A stretch of 64,000 bases of DNA from Chryseobacterium sp. MYb264 (GCF_035974275.1 NZ_CP142422.1:3100001-3164000); one strand, 5' to 3'; positions 53,048-62,249 are shown, counted from the first letter of the stretch. The notes: generated by a model from the letters alone, not told the origin. A program made the numbers and translations.

Positions 53048-53098
53048 TGTTTTAGCATTTTTTTATAGAGGTTGCAATCAGGTCAAATTTTTCCTCGT
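53048..53098 (-). promoter_or_regulatory. Probable SAM-II riboswitch in the metK leader
   Basis: Reading the minus strand, GAGG (from 53096) is followed by ATTTGACCTGATTGCAACC, CCTC closes the stem, and then ATAAAAAAATGCTAAAA follows. This matches the SAM-II aptamer pattern: a P1 stem, a loop with GAUUUGAnCCnnnUUGCAnCC, then AAA-rich bases and GCUAAAA that make the pseudoknot. It lies 82 bases before the metK start. P1 is short here (4 bp by eye). The match is by recall of the motif; a covariance search was not run. Confidence 0.72.
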
Positions 53099-53111
53099 TC
53101 GTAAACGTCAG

Positions 53112-53143
53112 CAAATTTAAGTACTATTTTTTTAATACTCAAA
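53112..53143 (-). promoter_or_regulatory. Bacteroidota promoter of metK
   Basis: On the minus strand TTTG (plus coordinates 53143-53140) and TAAATTTG (53119-53112) are spaced 20 bases apart, a full consensus. It is located just upstream of the riboswitch, so the transcript would begin right before the aptamer. Confidence 0.7.
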
Positions 53144-53207
53144 ACTTTTGTTTACTAATTATAATTTTCTTGAAATTAATGATTTATCAAGCTTTTTCAC
53201 AATGAAA

Positions 53208-54158
53208 CTATTGTGGTTTTATGCTTACAAATTCTTTTGGACTTTCATTATAATTTAGTTTTTTCTCTAATGAAGCCTTAATAGAATGTGATAATTCATC
53301 AATAATTTTCTGCTTAAATGTTGGTTTGTAGTAAATAATACTGATTTCTCTGTACGGGAAAGGCTTCTTGAATCTGAAAACATTTTCCTTCTGCACTTCG
53401 GAAAGCTGGCTTAATGCCAATTCCGGTAAAATACTGATTCCTCCTACTTTATCAACCATATGTACCAGCGTCTGAATATTGGATGCCAGGAAATCAAGGT
53501 TTTTAGGTTTCAGTGTATTTTCCTTTAAATGGCAGATATTTTCAAACTGGTTTCTCAGGCAATTCCCCTCTTCAAGCAACCACACTTTTTCTACATTCAG
53601 CTCTTCAGGAACAACGTAAGAATTTTTTTTGTTTGCTTCGGTATCAGAACTGTAGATCATTAACTCCTCATTAAACAAGAAATCCTGATAAAATTCATCA
53701 GCCGTATCATAAGGCGTTGAGATAATGCCTGCATCCAGTTCACCTGCTTTTAATGCTTTGATGATACTGTCTGTGGTCATTTCTTTCACATTCATCTGGA
53801 TTTTCGGATTTTGCTCTAAAAAGCTAAATATTTCCGTGGGTAGAATAAATGAAGAAACAGTAGGAATAATCCCCAGGTTAATGGTTCCTCCCAGAATATT
53901 ATTTAAGAGATTCGCCTTATTTTTTAATTCATTGACAGATTCTATAATGACCTTTGCCTGATCGATGATCTGAAGCCCCACATCCGTGGTACGAATCGGA
54001 TGTGTTGTTCTGTCAAAAACTTTTACATCCAGTTCATCCTCAAATTTCTGTATCATTGCACTAAGCGTAGGTTGCGTAATAAAGCACGCCTGAGCCGCTT
54101 TACCAAAATGTTTGTACTTATCAACAGCGATAAGGTATTCCAATTGCTGAATGTTCAT
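53208..54158 (-). CDS. oxyR: OxyR-type hydrogen peroxide regulator
   Basis: A 316-residue LysR-type regulator: N-terminal HTH (MNIQQLEYLIAVDKYKHFGKAAQACFITQPTLSAMIQKFE, in parts) and an effector domain with Cys200 and Cys209 in EEGNCLRNQFENICHL. This is the peroxide-sensing pair of OxyR (Cys199 and Cys208 in E. coli). Divergent from katA. It should activate catalase on oxidation of the Cys pair. Confidence 0.93.
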   Translation of the reverse strand: MNIQQLEYLIAVDKYKHFGKAAQACFITQPTLSAMIQKFEDELDVKVFDRTTHPIRTTDVGLQIIDQAKVIIESVNELKNKANLLNNILGGTINLGIIPTVSSFILPTEIFSFLEQNPKIQMNVKEMTTDSIIKALKAGELDAGIISTPYDTADEFYQDFLFNEELMIYSSDTEANKKNSYVVPEELNVEKVWLLEEGNCLRNQFENICHLKENTLKPKNLDFLASNIQTLVHMVDKVGGISILPELALSQLSEVQKENVFRFKKPFPYREISIIYYKPTFKQKIIDELSHSIKASLEKKLNYNESPKEFVSIKPQ

Positions 54159-54178
54159 CTGATTAATATTATCTATTA

Positions 54179-54208
54179 CAAAGATATGATGTTTTTGTAA
54201 TTGACAAT
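54179..54208 (-). promoter_or_regulatory. Promoter of oxyR in the oxyR-katA gap
   Basis: On the minus strand ATTG (54208-54205), an 18-base spacer, and TATCTTTG (54186-54179) form a Bacteroidota-type promoter about 20 bases before the oxyR start. The rest of the 132-base gap (54187-54290) must also hold the katA promoter and OxyR operator, but I could not define them. Confidence 0.5.
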
Positions 54209-54290
54209 TAAAAATTCAAGTAAATTTGATATTTACTACCTTTACATGTTACAATCTAAATAAGAAATCAATCATACAAATCATCACTCT

Positions 54291-55778
54291 ATGGATTCTA
54301 AAAAATTAACGTTAAGTAACGGTGCTCCCTATTACGAACATCAGGACTCACAAACCGTTGGCCCCAGAGGTCCGGTTCTGCTTCAGGACTTCATCCTCCA
54401 GGAGAACCTTGCCCATTTCGTGAGAGAAAGGATTCCGGAAAGAATTGTTCATGCTAAGGGAAGTGGCGCGTATGGGAAATTCACAGTTACACACGATATA
54501 TCAAAATATACAAAAGCAAAACTGTTTTCGCAGGTGGGAAATTCATGCAGAATGTTTGCTCGTTTTTCCACTGTTGGTGGTGAAAAAGGAAGTGCGGATA
54601 CCGCAAGAGACCCCAGAGGTTTTGCCTTAAAATTTTATACTGAAGACGGAAACTGGGATCTGGTAGGAAATAACACCCCTGTTTTCTTTATTAAAGATGC
54701 CAAAAAATTCCCAGATTTTATCCATACCCAGAAGAGAGTTCCAAAAACAAATCTGAAAAGCGCAACCATGATGTGGGATTTCTGGAGCTTAAATCCTGAA
54801 TCTCTTCATCAGGTTCTCATTTTAATGTCCGACAGAGGAACTCCTTACGGTTACAGACATATGCATGGTTTCGGATCTCACACGTTCTCTATGATTAATG
54901 CTCAAAATGAACGAGTTTGGGTAAAGTTCCATTTTAAAACAAAACAAGGCGTAAAAAATTTCAGCAATGAAGATGCGGTAAAAATGGCGGGAGAAAATCC
55001 CGATTTTGCACAGGAAGATCTTTGCAAAGCTATTGAAGAGGGTGATTTCCCAAAATGGACGCTTTTCATTCAGGTGATGACAGAAGAACAGGCCCGCGAT
55101 TTCAGATGGAATCCTTTTGATATCACAAAAGTATGGTTCCATGATGATTTCCCTTTGATCGAAGTCGGAGAAATGGAGCTTAATGAAGTTCCTGTGAATT
55201 ATTTTGCCCATGTAGAGCAATCCACTTTTTCACCGAGCAACTTAATTAACGGAATTAGTTTTTCTCCTGACAAAATGCTTCAGGGACGATTGTTTTCTTA
55301 TCCCGATGCGCACAGATACAGAGTGGGTGTCAATGCACATCACCTGGAAGTAAACCGCTGTCCGTTTGAGGTTAATAATTACCAAAGAGACGGCTATATG
55401 GCAGATTCAAGCCAATATCAGGACAAACCTAATTATTATCCCAACAGTTTTGATGATATCAAGGCTGATTCGTCATACAGAAACTTTGAATATGAATTGG
55501 ACAGCGCGCATGTTGCCAGCTACAATCGCAATGAAAATGATGACGATCATTATACTCAGCCTGGATTATTATATTCAAAAGCTATGAATGCGGCAGAAAG
55601 GGAAAATTTGATCAAAAATATCATCGGCAGCATGAAAGGAATTGACGGGCCGAAGAAAGATGAAATCATAAATCGTCAATTATGTCACTTTTTTAGAGCG
55701 AATATAGAGCTTGGCATGAAAGTAGCTTCCCAGTTAAACGTAAATATTGATGCCAATATGATGAATCATTCAAAATAA
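54291..55778 (+). CDS. katA: Monofunctional haem catalase
   Basis: A 495-residue small-subunit (clade 3) catalase. The distal site is in RIPERIVHAKGSGAYGKFTVTHDI, then DPRGFALKFYTEDGNWDLVGNNTPVFF, and the proximal haem ligand Tyr is in RLFSYPDAHRYRVG. Length fits clade 3. It breaks down H2O2. It is divergent from oxyR. A hairpin terminator follows at 55804. Confidence 0.96.
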   Translation: MDSKKLTLSNGAPYYEHQDSQTVGPRGPVLLQDFILQENLAHFVRERIPERIVHAKGSGAYGKFTVTHDISKYTKAKLFSQVGNSCRMFARFSTVGGEKGSADTARDPRGFALKFYTEDGNWDLVGNNTPVFFIKDAKKFPDFIHTQKRVPKTNLKSATMMWDFWSLNPESLHQVLILMSDRGTPYGYRHMHGFGSHTFSMINAQNERVWVKFHFKTKQGVKNFSNEDAVKMAGENPDFAQEDLCKAIEEGDFPKWTLFIQVMTEEQARDFRWNPFDITKVWFHDDFPLIEVGEMELNEVPVNYFAHVEQSTFSPSNLINGISFSPDKMLQGRLFSYPDAHRYRVGVNAHHLEVNRCPFEVNNYQRDGYMADSSQYQDKPNYYPNSFDDIKADSSYRNFEYELDSAHVASYNRNENDDDHYTQPGLLYSKAMNAAERENLIKNIIGSMKGIDGPKKDEIINRQLCHFFRANIELGMKVASQLNVNIDANMMNHSK

Positions 55779-55803
55779 TTATATTTGATAAAATTTATGA
55801 TAT

Positions 55804-55838
55804 AAAGGAAAAAAAAATAATATTTTTCCTTTTTTTTT
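55804..55838 (+). terminator. Intrinsic terminator of katA
   Basis: AAAGGAAAAA (55804-55813) pairs with TTTTTCCTTT, then a T-rich run. It is 26 bases after the katA stop. Confidence 0.65.
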
Positions 55839-55884
55839 GTAAAAAATTTATAATTTGCGAAGGATAATATTTTAAAGTGGAAAA

Positions 55885-56652
55885 ATGAGTTACGAAAATA
55901 TATTATTACATAAAGAGGATAAAATATCTATTATTACCATCAACAGACCTGAAAGCCTGAATGCACTTAACGCACAGACTATTAAGGAATTGAGCACAGC
56001 CATTGAAGAATTGAATGATGACAGTTCGTGCAGAGTGGTGATCATCACAGGAAGCGGCGAAAAATCTTTCGTTGCAGGTGCTGATATAAAAGAATTTACA
56101 GATCTCGGGCAGAAAGAGGCCGAAGAACTAGCCCAAAAGGGGCATCACCTGCTTTTTAATAAAATTGAAAATATGAATAAGCCTGTCATTGCTGCCATTA
56201 ATGGGTTTGCTTTGGGAGGCGGACTAGAGCTTGCTATGGCATGCCACATCAGATACGCATCGGAAAATGCTAAGTTGGGATTACCGGAAGTTACTTTGGG
56301 ATTGATTCCCGGGTACGGAGGAACGCAGAGATTACCGAAGCTTGTGGGAAAAGGCATTGCCAATGAAATGATCTTCTCAGCCAAGATGATTACCGCGCAA
56401 AGAGCGAAAGAAATCAGCCTGGTGAATGAAGTATACCCTATTGAAGAACTTTTAGCCAAAACCAAAGAGCTGGCCTCTGTGATCACGAGAAATTCGCCAA
56501 TGGCAATTGCCAAAGCAATACACGCTGTTAATTTATCGGATACAGAAAAAGGCTTCGATGCCGAGATCAAGGCTTTTGGGGAAGTTTTTGAACTTGACGA
56601 TAAAAAAGAAGGAGTGACTGCTTTCATTGAAAAAAGAAAGCCTAACTTCTAA
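55885..56652 (+). CDS. Enoyl-CoA hydratase/isomerase family protein
   Basis: A 255-residue crotonase: VAGADIKEFTD with the oxyanion-hole region, NGFALGGGLELAMACHIRYAS, and KLGLPEVTLGLIPGYGGTQRLPKLVG with the catalytic Glu in LPEV. It hydrates enoyl-CoA in beta-oxidation or crotonyl-CoA metabolism. It is not next to other fatty-acid genes. Start at 55885 lies just after an AT-rich gap. Confidence 0.9.
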   Translation: MSYENILLHKEDKISIITINRPESLNALNAQTIKELSTAIEELNDDSSCRVVIITGSGEKSFVAGADIKEFTDLGQKEAEELAQKGHHLLFNKIENMNKPVIAAINGFALGGGLELAMACHIRYASENAKLGLPEVTLGLIPGYGGTQRLPKLVGKGIANEMIFSAKMITAQRAKEISLVNEVYPIEELLAKTKELASVITRNSPMAIAKAIHAVNLSDTEKGFDAEIKAFGEVFELDDKKEGVTAFIEKRKPNF

Positions 56653-56703
56653 ACATTTCCACCCTTAATACAAATTATTTCGAAACAAAACAATGCCGAG
56701 GTT

Positions 56704-57126
56704 ATGAATAAGTTTGATAAAGCTTATCTAAAAATGGCTCAGGAATGGGCAAAATTATCCTACTGTAAAAGAAAACAGGTAGGAGCTCTTATCGTGAAAG
56801 ATAGGATGATTATTTCAGATGGTTACAACGGAACTCCAATGGGATTTGAGAACTGCTGTGAAAATGAAGAAGGCAAAACACACTGGTATGTACTTCATGC
56901 AGAAGCCAATGCGATATTAAAACTTGCGACTTCCACACAATCTGCTAAAGGTTCTACCTTATATTTAACATTATCTCCCTGCAAGGAATGCAGTAAGCTG
57001 ATTCTTCAGGCGGGAATTTCCAGGTTAGTGTATATTAATGAATATTCGGACGATGACGGCATATCGTTCCTGAGAAACCATCATATTGAAATAGAACAAA
57101 TATCGGACTATGAACTAAAAAAATAA
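56704..57126 (+). CDS. Deoxycytidylate (dCMP) deaminase-like protein
   Basis: A 140-residue zinc-dependent cytidine/dCMP deaminase: HAEANAIL with the zinc His and catalytic Glu, and PCKEC with the two Cys. YNGTPMGFENCCENEEG is typical of ComEB-type dCMP deaminases. It makes dUMP for thymidylate synthesis. Seven bases upstream of xerD, so they share an operon. Confidence 0.92.
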   Translation: MNKFDKAYLKMAQEWAKLSYCKRKQVGALIVKDRMIISDGYNGTPMGFENCCENEEGKTHWYVLHAEANAILKLATSTQSAKGSTLYLTLSPCKECSKLILQAGISRLVYINEYSDDDGISFLRNHHIEIEQISDYELKK

Positions 57127-57133
57127 CACAACA

Positions 57134-58045
57134 ATGACTTGGGATGAAAAGATTAAGGATTTTGAAATTTTTCTCCGATTCGAAAGAAATTTTTCAGAAA
57201 ACACACTCGACGCTTACGTTCGGGACATCAAAAAATTAAAAGAATACGCTGTCGAAGACCTTGAAAACATAGGTCCGGACTCCATTGATTATGAAAATCT
57301 GCAGGAGTATATTTTTAACCTTTCCAAACAGAAATTCAGCGAAAGGTCACAGGCAAGATGGATCTCTTCCATAAAAGCTTTCTTTAAGTTCCTTCTTGAG
57401 GACGAGTACCGCGAAGATAATCCGGCTGCTTTGCTTGAAGGCCCTAAATTGGGACTATACCTGCCTGATACGCTGAGCCTGCCTGATATCAATAAAATCA
57501 TCGGGGCCATCGAGGTAGATTCTGATTTGGGCAAGAGAAACCAATGTATCGTGGAGGTACTTTACGGTTGCGGGCTTCGCGTTTCGGAGCTCATTGATCT
57601 AAAGATTTCAAACATTAATTTCCATGAAAATTATATCAAGGTAAACGGAAAAGGAAATAAAACCAGATTCGTTCCTTTGGCAGATTATACTGCGGAATTA
57701 CTGAAGAACTATATCGAAGATGTACGCTCCGGAAACAAGATCAATAAAAAACATGAAGACACCTTGTTTCTGAACAGCAGAGGAACTTCCATGTCAAGAG
57801 TTATCGTCTTCTTAATTATAAAAGAGCTGACCGATAAAGCAGGGGTAAGTAAAAAGATATCTCCACACACGTTCAGACATTCATTTGCCACACATCTTTT
57901 GCAAAACGGTGCAGACCTGCGATATATCCAGGAAATGCTTGGCCACTCCAGCATTACTACAACAGAAATCTACACCCATCTGAAAACGGAAGAACTTCGT
58001 GATGTAATATTAAGTTACCACCCGAGAAACATTAATATTGCTTAA
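57134..58045 (+). CDS. xerD: Tyrosine recombinase XerD
   Basis: A 303-residue recombinase with an N-terminal SAM-like domain (FLRFERNFSENTLDAYVRDI) and the catalytic set: Arg in GLRVSEL, His-x-x-Arg in HTFRHSFATHLL, His in GHSSITTTEIY and Tyr in the same block. Length and motifs fit XerC/XerD; XerD is the better match by context. Its stop overlaps the NUDIX start (TAATG). Confidence 0.92.
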   Translation: MTWDEKIKDFEIFLRFERNFSENTLDAYVRDIKKLKEYAVEDLENIGPDSIDYENLQEYIFNLSKQKFSERSQARWISSIKAFFKFLLEDEYREDNPAALLEGPKLGLYLPDTLSLPDINKIIGAIEVDSDLGKRNQCIVEVLYGCGLRVSELIDLKISNINFHENYIKVNGKGNKTRFVPLADYTAELLKNYIEDVRSGNKINKKHEDTLFLNSRGTSMSRVIVFLIIKELTDKAGVSKKISPHTFRHSFATHLLQNGADLRYIQEMLGHSSITTTEIYTHLKTEELRDVILSYHPRNINIA

Positions 58046-58560
58046 TGAAAATATTGAAATATTGCCCAAGCTGCGGCGAGCAAAACCTACATTGGGACGG
58101 CGAAAAGAAATGGAGCTGTACAAATTGTAGCTTCACTTTATACAACAATGTTGCAGGCGCTGTAGCTGTTGTGATACGATATGGTGACGAAATTTATCTT
58201 ACCAGAAGAAATCGTGATCCTAAAAAGGGAAAACTAGATCTTGCTGGAGGTTTTGTAGATCCTATAGAGAGCGCTGAAGAAACGTGTAAACGTGAGCTTT
58301 TTGAAGAACTGCAATTGGATATTGACATTTCAAACTTAAAGTATTTAACGAGCCTTCCAAACGTTTACCAATACAAAGAAATCGATTACAATACGATTGA
58401 TTTATTTTACGAATACAATGTTTCGGAGAAATTTGAGGTTAATCTTGAGCTTTCGGAAATTTCTGAAGCCGTCTGGATTCCTTTAAAAGAGCTAGATCTT
58501 GAAGATATTGCTTTTGATTCTCAGAAGAAGTTTTTCGAAAGCTATTTAAAAACTGTTTAG
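58045..58560 (+). CDS. NUDIX hydrolase with an N-terminal zinc ribbon
   Basis: A 171-residue protein: CPSCGEQNLHWDGEKKWSCTNC is a zinc ribbon, then the NUDIX box GFVDPIESAEETCKRELFEELQ (positions ~72-93, GX5EX7REUXEEXXU). It hydrolyses nucleoside diphosphate derivatives; substrate unknown (NADH pyrophosphatase-like arrangement of ribbon and NUDIX). Co-translated with xerD; ends at a strong terminator. Confidence 0.9.
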   Translation: MKILKYCPSCGEQNLHWDGEKKWSCTNCSFTLYNNVAGAVAVVIRYGDEIYLTRRNRDPKKGKLDLAGGFVDPIESAEETCKRELFEELQLDIDISNLKYLTSLPNVYQYKEIDYNTIDLFYEYNVSEKFEVNLELSEISEAVWIPLKELDLEDIAFDSQKKFFESYLKTV

Positions 58561-58572
58561 ACTTAACCAAAT

Positions 58573-58606
58573 AAAAAACTCTCGCAGAATCTGCGAGAGT
58601 TTTTTA
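58573..58606. terminator. Bidirectional terminator between the NUDIX and haem-binding genes
   Basis: AAAAACTCTCGCAG and CTGCGAGAGTTTTT form a 14-bp stem with a three-base loop, with A- and T-tracts on both flanks. Its arms share the CTCGCAG/CTGCGAG motif of the repeat family near 39120 and 45208. Confidence 0.85.
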
Positions 58607-58622
58607 TTTAAATATGATTGAA

Positions 58623-59081
58623 TTAATACGTCTTCGTTTTCAGCATCTGCTCAAAATATTGACTTAGCAATGTTCTTTCTGCCTCGGATAAGTTGGCTTC
58701 TTTATGATAGACAATATACCCCGGCATCGGCATCGTTTTATGATGAAGTGCTTCCATGGCATTATCCAGCATATTTTCCTTTAATTCTTTATTATAAGTA
58801 CCCCAAATAGAAAAATTCAGACGGGATCTCCCATCATTCACATGACTTTTTACAGACCATGAAATAGGCGCAATATAGGCGTACTTTGGATAAACCGTTT
58901 CATTGGAATGACAATCGTAACAGGCAGATTTTAATAATCCCGCAATTTTGGGCGGTGTTTTTTTAATGTCAACAAAATTCACTTTGTGATCAATTGGCTG
59001 ATTCGTTCTGTCTATAGGAACAAACTGAATCAGGGCAAATACCACTAATATCCAAAATAAGATCTTCTTTGCCGTTTTCAT
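58623..59081 (-). CDS. Single-haem cytochrome-like protein (haem-binding domain)
   Basis: A 152-residue protein with an N-terminal membrane anchor (FWILVVFALIQFV) and CYDCH at residues 54-58, a covalent haem site, followed by SNETVYPKYAYIAPISWSVKSHVNDGRS. It is the haem-binding domain typical of Bacteroidota periplasmic cytochromes. It lies immediately upstream of the SbsA-Ig lipoprotein gene on the same strand. Electron partner is unknown. Confidence 0.85.
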   Translation of the reverse strand: MKTAKKILFWILVVFALIQFVPIDRTNQPIDHKVNFVDIKKTPPKIAGLLKSACYDCHSNETVYPKYAYIAPISWSVKSHVNDGRSRLNFSIWGTYNKELKENMLDNAMEALHHKTMPMPGYIVYHKEANLSEAERTLLSQYFEQMLKTKTY

Positions 59082-59096
59082 CTCTAATTATTTTAA

Positions 59097-60878
59097 CTAT
59101 TTCACAGGCGTAACCAGTGCAGTATTGGATTTAAGAGGAGTTGCATTTGAATCCTTCAGAACAGGCTTCGTTTCTTCGGAAGCCGCTTCGTCACTTTTTG
59201 TTTCTGCAGGCGGTGCAGGAACAGGAGTCACGTTTCCTTTGGGATTATCCAACGTCCTCGTATCTTTTAAATCCCAGGTTTCTACGGAATCCCAAAGTTG
59301 TTTTACAATCGCCGTTTTATAGTAAACAAAGGAATCTTCTGCAAAAATATCATGTTCGAAATCTGCTTCGTCCCAATATTTATTTTCGTTGTTATCCACC
59401 AAAATTCTTACAACATATTCGGCTGGCTTCAGAATTGGGAATTTCACTTCATCCGCATTGACATATTTCTGATACAACACTTTTTCCGAAGAATCCAATA
59501 ACTGAATCCAGAAACTTGCATTGGGCCTGTTCTGAAGTTTAAAGGTCAAGCTTCCGTAGTTTTCCACTTTATCCGCTTCAAAATCGAAACGTTTGGATTC
59601 TGCATTTTTATCATAAAAGGAAGAAACTGTCGTTCTTGGTACTGTAAGCTGATATTTTTTACCCACTTCAAAGTCCGCATTTACAAGAATCTGATACGGA
59701 TTGGTATCTGAAATCCTTGCTGTAAAAGGATGAGTTGTTAAACTATCACTCTTCAGCGTCCATTTTTCAGGCTCTATTTTATTGATGATATAATTTGAAG
59801 TAATTTTAAAATCTGTTTTTGGAGGAAGAAGGTTTCCGTCGTTATTAGACAGATCCATTTTGTTCTTGGTATTATACTTGTAAAAAACAGAAACCGTATC
59901 CTGCTTTTTATCGACATCATAACTGAATTTCAGATTTTCAGTAGTCTCCTGCCCCACTTTATTTTTCACAGCATCAAACCATATCTTTATAGAATCTGAT
60001 TTGGGGGTATGGGTTACTTTATAATCCTGAATCTTGTCATTGAGTGAAAGAACTTTCACATCATTCGGGTGTCCTTCAAAAGTCATCAGAATACCTCCGG
60101 GAACCTCCTTCATTTCACCATATTTTAATGGCTTTTTTGAAGGATATACTTTTAAGTTTAATCCCGAAATCGACTTATCCGTGATCTCAATAAGATCTTT
60201 CTGAAAACCTACTTTTTCTTTTCCCGGATCATATACCGAATTGCTGTTTTCATCTTCAAATGCGATGATCCTGTATTTTCCCGGAGACAGATAGTTTAAT
60301 TCATAATACCCATCCGTATCCACTTTCGTAATATAATAAGGTTTTTGCTTATAATTAATGGTATCTTTTACCTGATATAAGCCTACAACCAACTTATTTT
60401 CAGTGGTGCTCGTTTGTTTTTTTGTATTTAAAGCATCCTTGATTTCTCCACTAATATACAGATCATCCAGCTTATCTCCCGTAGAAAATGCAAAATTGAA
60501 ATAAGGCAATACATTCGCCTCATTATTATCCGAAATTGAATTTCCAAAATTGAAGTTATACGTTGTATTTGCCTTTAATGTATCTTCCCACTGGATCAGA
60601 ACATATTTATTGGCAATCCCTGAAGGCAAAATACGTTTGATCTTCTGAATCGGAGGTGAAATAATTAAGTTTTTATTGATGTCTTTCAACGTTACATATT
60701 CGTCAAAATCCAGACGAAGCTCACGAATATTTCGTGAAACATTAATTCTGGTTGTGTCGATATTTGAACTTAAAAATTTCGGAGCGATAGAATCTTTAGG
60801 CCCACCGACAGGCGAACCCACTCTTGCACAAGACTGTACAAGAAAAGCCAATATGATAAATAAAAGAAATCTCTTCAT
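59097..60878 (-). CDS. Ig-like domain lipoprotein (SbsA Ig-like)
   Basis: I start at ATG 60878 (MKRFLLF), 593 residues, since the following lipobox LVQSC then gives a proper lipoprotein; a longer frame from 60923 reads through non-coding sequence. The mature part begins with PKDSIAPKFLSSNIDTTRINVSRNIRELRLDFDEYV, the SbsA-type Ig-like domain found in Bacteroidota cell-surface proteins. The C-terminal end is rich in Pro, Thr, Glu and Lys (VTPVPAPPAETKSDEAASEETK). Structural or adhesive role is likely. Confidence 0.85.
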   Translation of the reverse strand: MKRFLLFIILAFLVQSCARVGSPVGGPKDSIAPKFLSSNIDTTRINVSRNIRELRLDFDEYVTLKDINKNLIISPPIQKIKRILPSGIANKYVLIQWEDTLKANTTYNFNFGNSISDNNEANVLPYFNFAFSTGDKLDDLYISGEIKDALNTKKQTSTTENKLVVGLYQVKDTINYKQKPYYITKVDTDGYYELNYLSPGKYRIIAFEDENSNSVYDPGKEKVGFQKDLIEITDKSISGLNLKVYPSKKPLKYGEMKEVPGGILMTFEGHPNDVKVLSLNDKIQDYKVTHTPKSDSIKIWFDAVKNKVGQETTENLKFSYDVDKKQDTVSVFYKYNTKNKMDLSNNDGNLLPPKTDFKITSNYIINKIEPEKWTLKSDSLTTHPFTARISDTNPYQILVNADFEVGKKYQLTVPRTTVSSFYDKNAESKRFDFEADKVENYGSLTFKLQNRPNASFWIQLLDSSEKVLYQKYVNADEVKFPILKPAEYVVRILVDNNENKYWDEADFEHDIFAEDSFVYYKTAIVKQLWDSVETWDLKDTRTLDNPKGNVTPVPAPPAETKSDEAASEETKPVLKDSNATPLKSNTALVTPVK

Positions 60879-60903
60879 GAAGATGTTTACGCAAAAATAA
60901 ACA

Positions 60904-62169
60904 TTATTCTCCATAAACTTCATGTTGGCTGCTCAAAGTATCTTTATTATCGTTCATTACGCTGTGGAGCTTATCTTTTTGAACAGGAAAATCTTCAAAC
61001 AATCCCGATAAAGCAAGCGCTGTATACACTCTGTTGGAATATTTATTTCCGATGGCTACAATCGTAACTTTAGACTTTAACAGGTGAGCAAAAACAGAAT
61101 TTGTCCCGTGCCACCAACCATTGTGATAGGTCAGTTTTTCACCGTTATCAAAAATTTTCATTCTAAAACCTAAACCATAATTGTTCATTCCAGCTTTTTC
61201 GTTGCTGTAAGGTTCAAAAACCATTTGCATTAATTCAGGTTTTAAGAAATCTTTGGAGAACATGGCCTTTGAAAAATTAAACAAATCTCTCGGGGTAGTA
61301 TAGACATTTTTATCTCCGTAGATCAGATCAAGCCTGTCCAAAGGATATAATTTCCCTTTTCCTCCATAATAAAAAGACTGTGAAGCGGTCGGAATATCTT
61401 TCTCCTGAAAAATATAAGAATGATCCATTTTCAACGGTTCGAAAACCATCTCTTTCATTGCCTGAGGGAAAGGCATTTTTGTTACTTTTTCAACCAATAA
61501 AGCCAATAAAGCAAAATTGGTATTGCAATACATAAATCCTGTATTGGTTTCTCTCGCCAACTGAGGTTTATATTTAATGATCATGTTTAAAACATCCTCA
61601 TTCGTAATAAATTGCTTTGAAAGCTCTGCCGGAGCAGGTTTTATATTGGTAATAAAATATTCATATTTCGGGAGTCCGCTTCTTTGTGACAATAAACTCT
61701 GAACTGTTACATCGGGATAAGGAAACCCCTGAAAGAACTGTGTCAGATGATCGGTCAGTTTTATTTTTCCGGCCTCGATCAGTTTCATCATCGCCATTGC
61801 GGTCATTGTTTTTGAAACTGAAGCGACATGTAAAGGCGTATTTTTATCAATCGGCATCTGGTTTCCTTCTCTTCCGAAACCTCTGTAGTTTTCGTACAGC
61901 ACATCGTCACCTTTTGCCACCAGAATTCCGCCACTCAAATCACTTCCCTCCCATACTTTTTTGTAATACTGATCGATATATCGTACCAATGAAGCCTTAT
62001 CTGAAAGTATATCATCCTCTTTTGTAAAAACCTTGTCCAGATCCACATTTCCGTAGTTAGGAGGTGAAGTCTTATTTTCGGTAATATTTTCTTTCGTTTC
62101 TGATTTATTTTTACAGGAAAAAATGATAAAAAAAGCTGATAAAGCAAGTACAAAGTTACGCATCCTCAT
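60904..62169 (-). CDS. Serine hydrolase of the beta-lactamase/AmpC-like family, lipoprotein
   Basis: A 421-residue protein from ATG 62169 (the frame itself could begin at a TTG at 62178). Signal peptide and lipobox IIFSC at residues 14-19. The catalytic SxxK is Ser117-x-x-Lys120 in VASVSKTMTAMAM; YxN is in YCNTNFALLAL, and HNGWWHG takes the KTG position. It is a class C-like hydrolase (penicillin-binding or esterase), not a known resistance enzyme by sequence. Location in the periplasm or outer membrane is inferred from the lipobox. Confidence 0.85.
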   Translation of the reverse strand: MRMRNFVLALSAFFIIFSCKNKSETKENITENKTSPPNYGNVDLDKVFTKEDDILSDKASLVRYIDQYYKKVWEGSDLSGGILVAKGDDVLYENYRGFGREGNQMPIDKNTPLHVASVSKTMTAMAMMKLIEAGKIKLTDHLTQFFQGFPYPDVTVQSLLSQRSGLPKYEYFITNIKPAPAELSKQFITNEDVLNMIIKYKPQLARETNTGFMYCNTNFALLALLVEKVTKMPFPQAMKEMVFEPLKMDHSYIFQEKDIPTASQSFYYGGKGKLYPLDRLDLIYGDKNVYTTPRDLFNFSKAMFSKDFLKPELMQMVFEPYSNEKAGMNNYGLGFRMKIFDNGEKLTYHNGWWHGTNSVFAHLLKSKVTIVAIGNKYSNRVYTALALSGLFEDFPVQKDKLHSVMNDNKDTLSSQHEVYGE

Positions 62170-62249
62170 GAGTTTCAAAAATGAGCAGCAATTTAATAAA
62201 ACTCAAAATAAATATTTACTATTGAATGTATATTATGAATTATTTAACA

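Noticed and set aside
57134-58045. Recombinase as a sign of a prophage or integron
   Set aside because: Motifs and length fit the housekeeping XerD, and neighbours are metabolic genes; no attachment site or phage genes are seen.
60904-62169. Serine hydrolase as an antibiotic resistance beta-lactamase
   Set aside because: The SxxK, YxN and HxG motifs fit the broad class C/esterase family; nothing in the sequence points to a known resistance enzyme.
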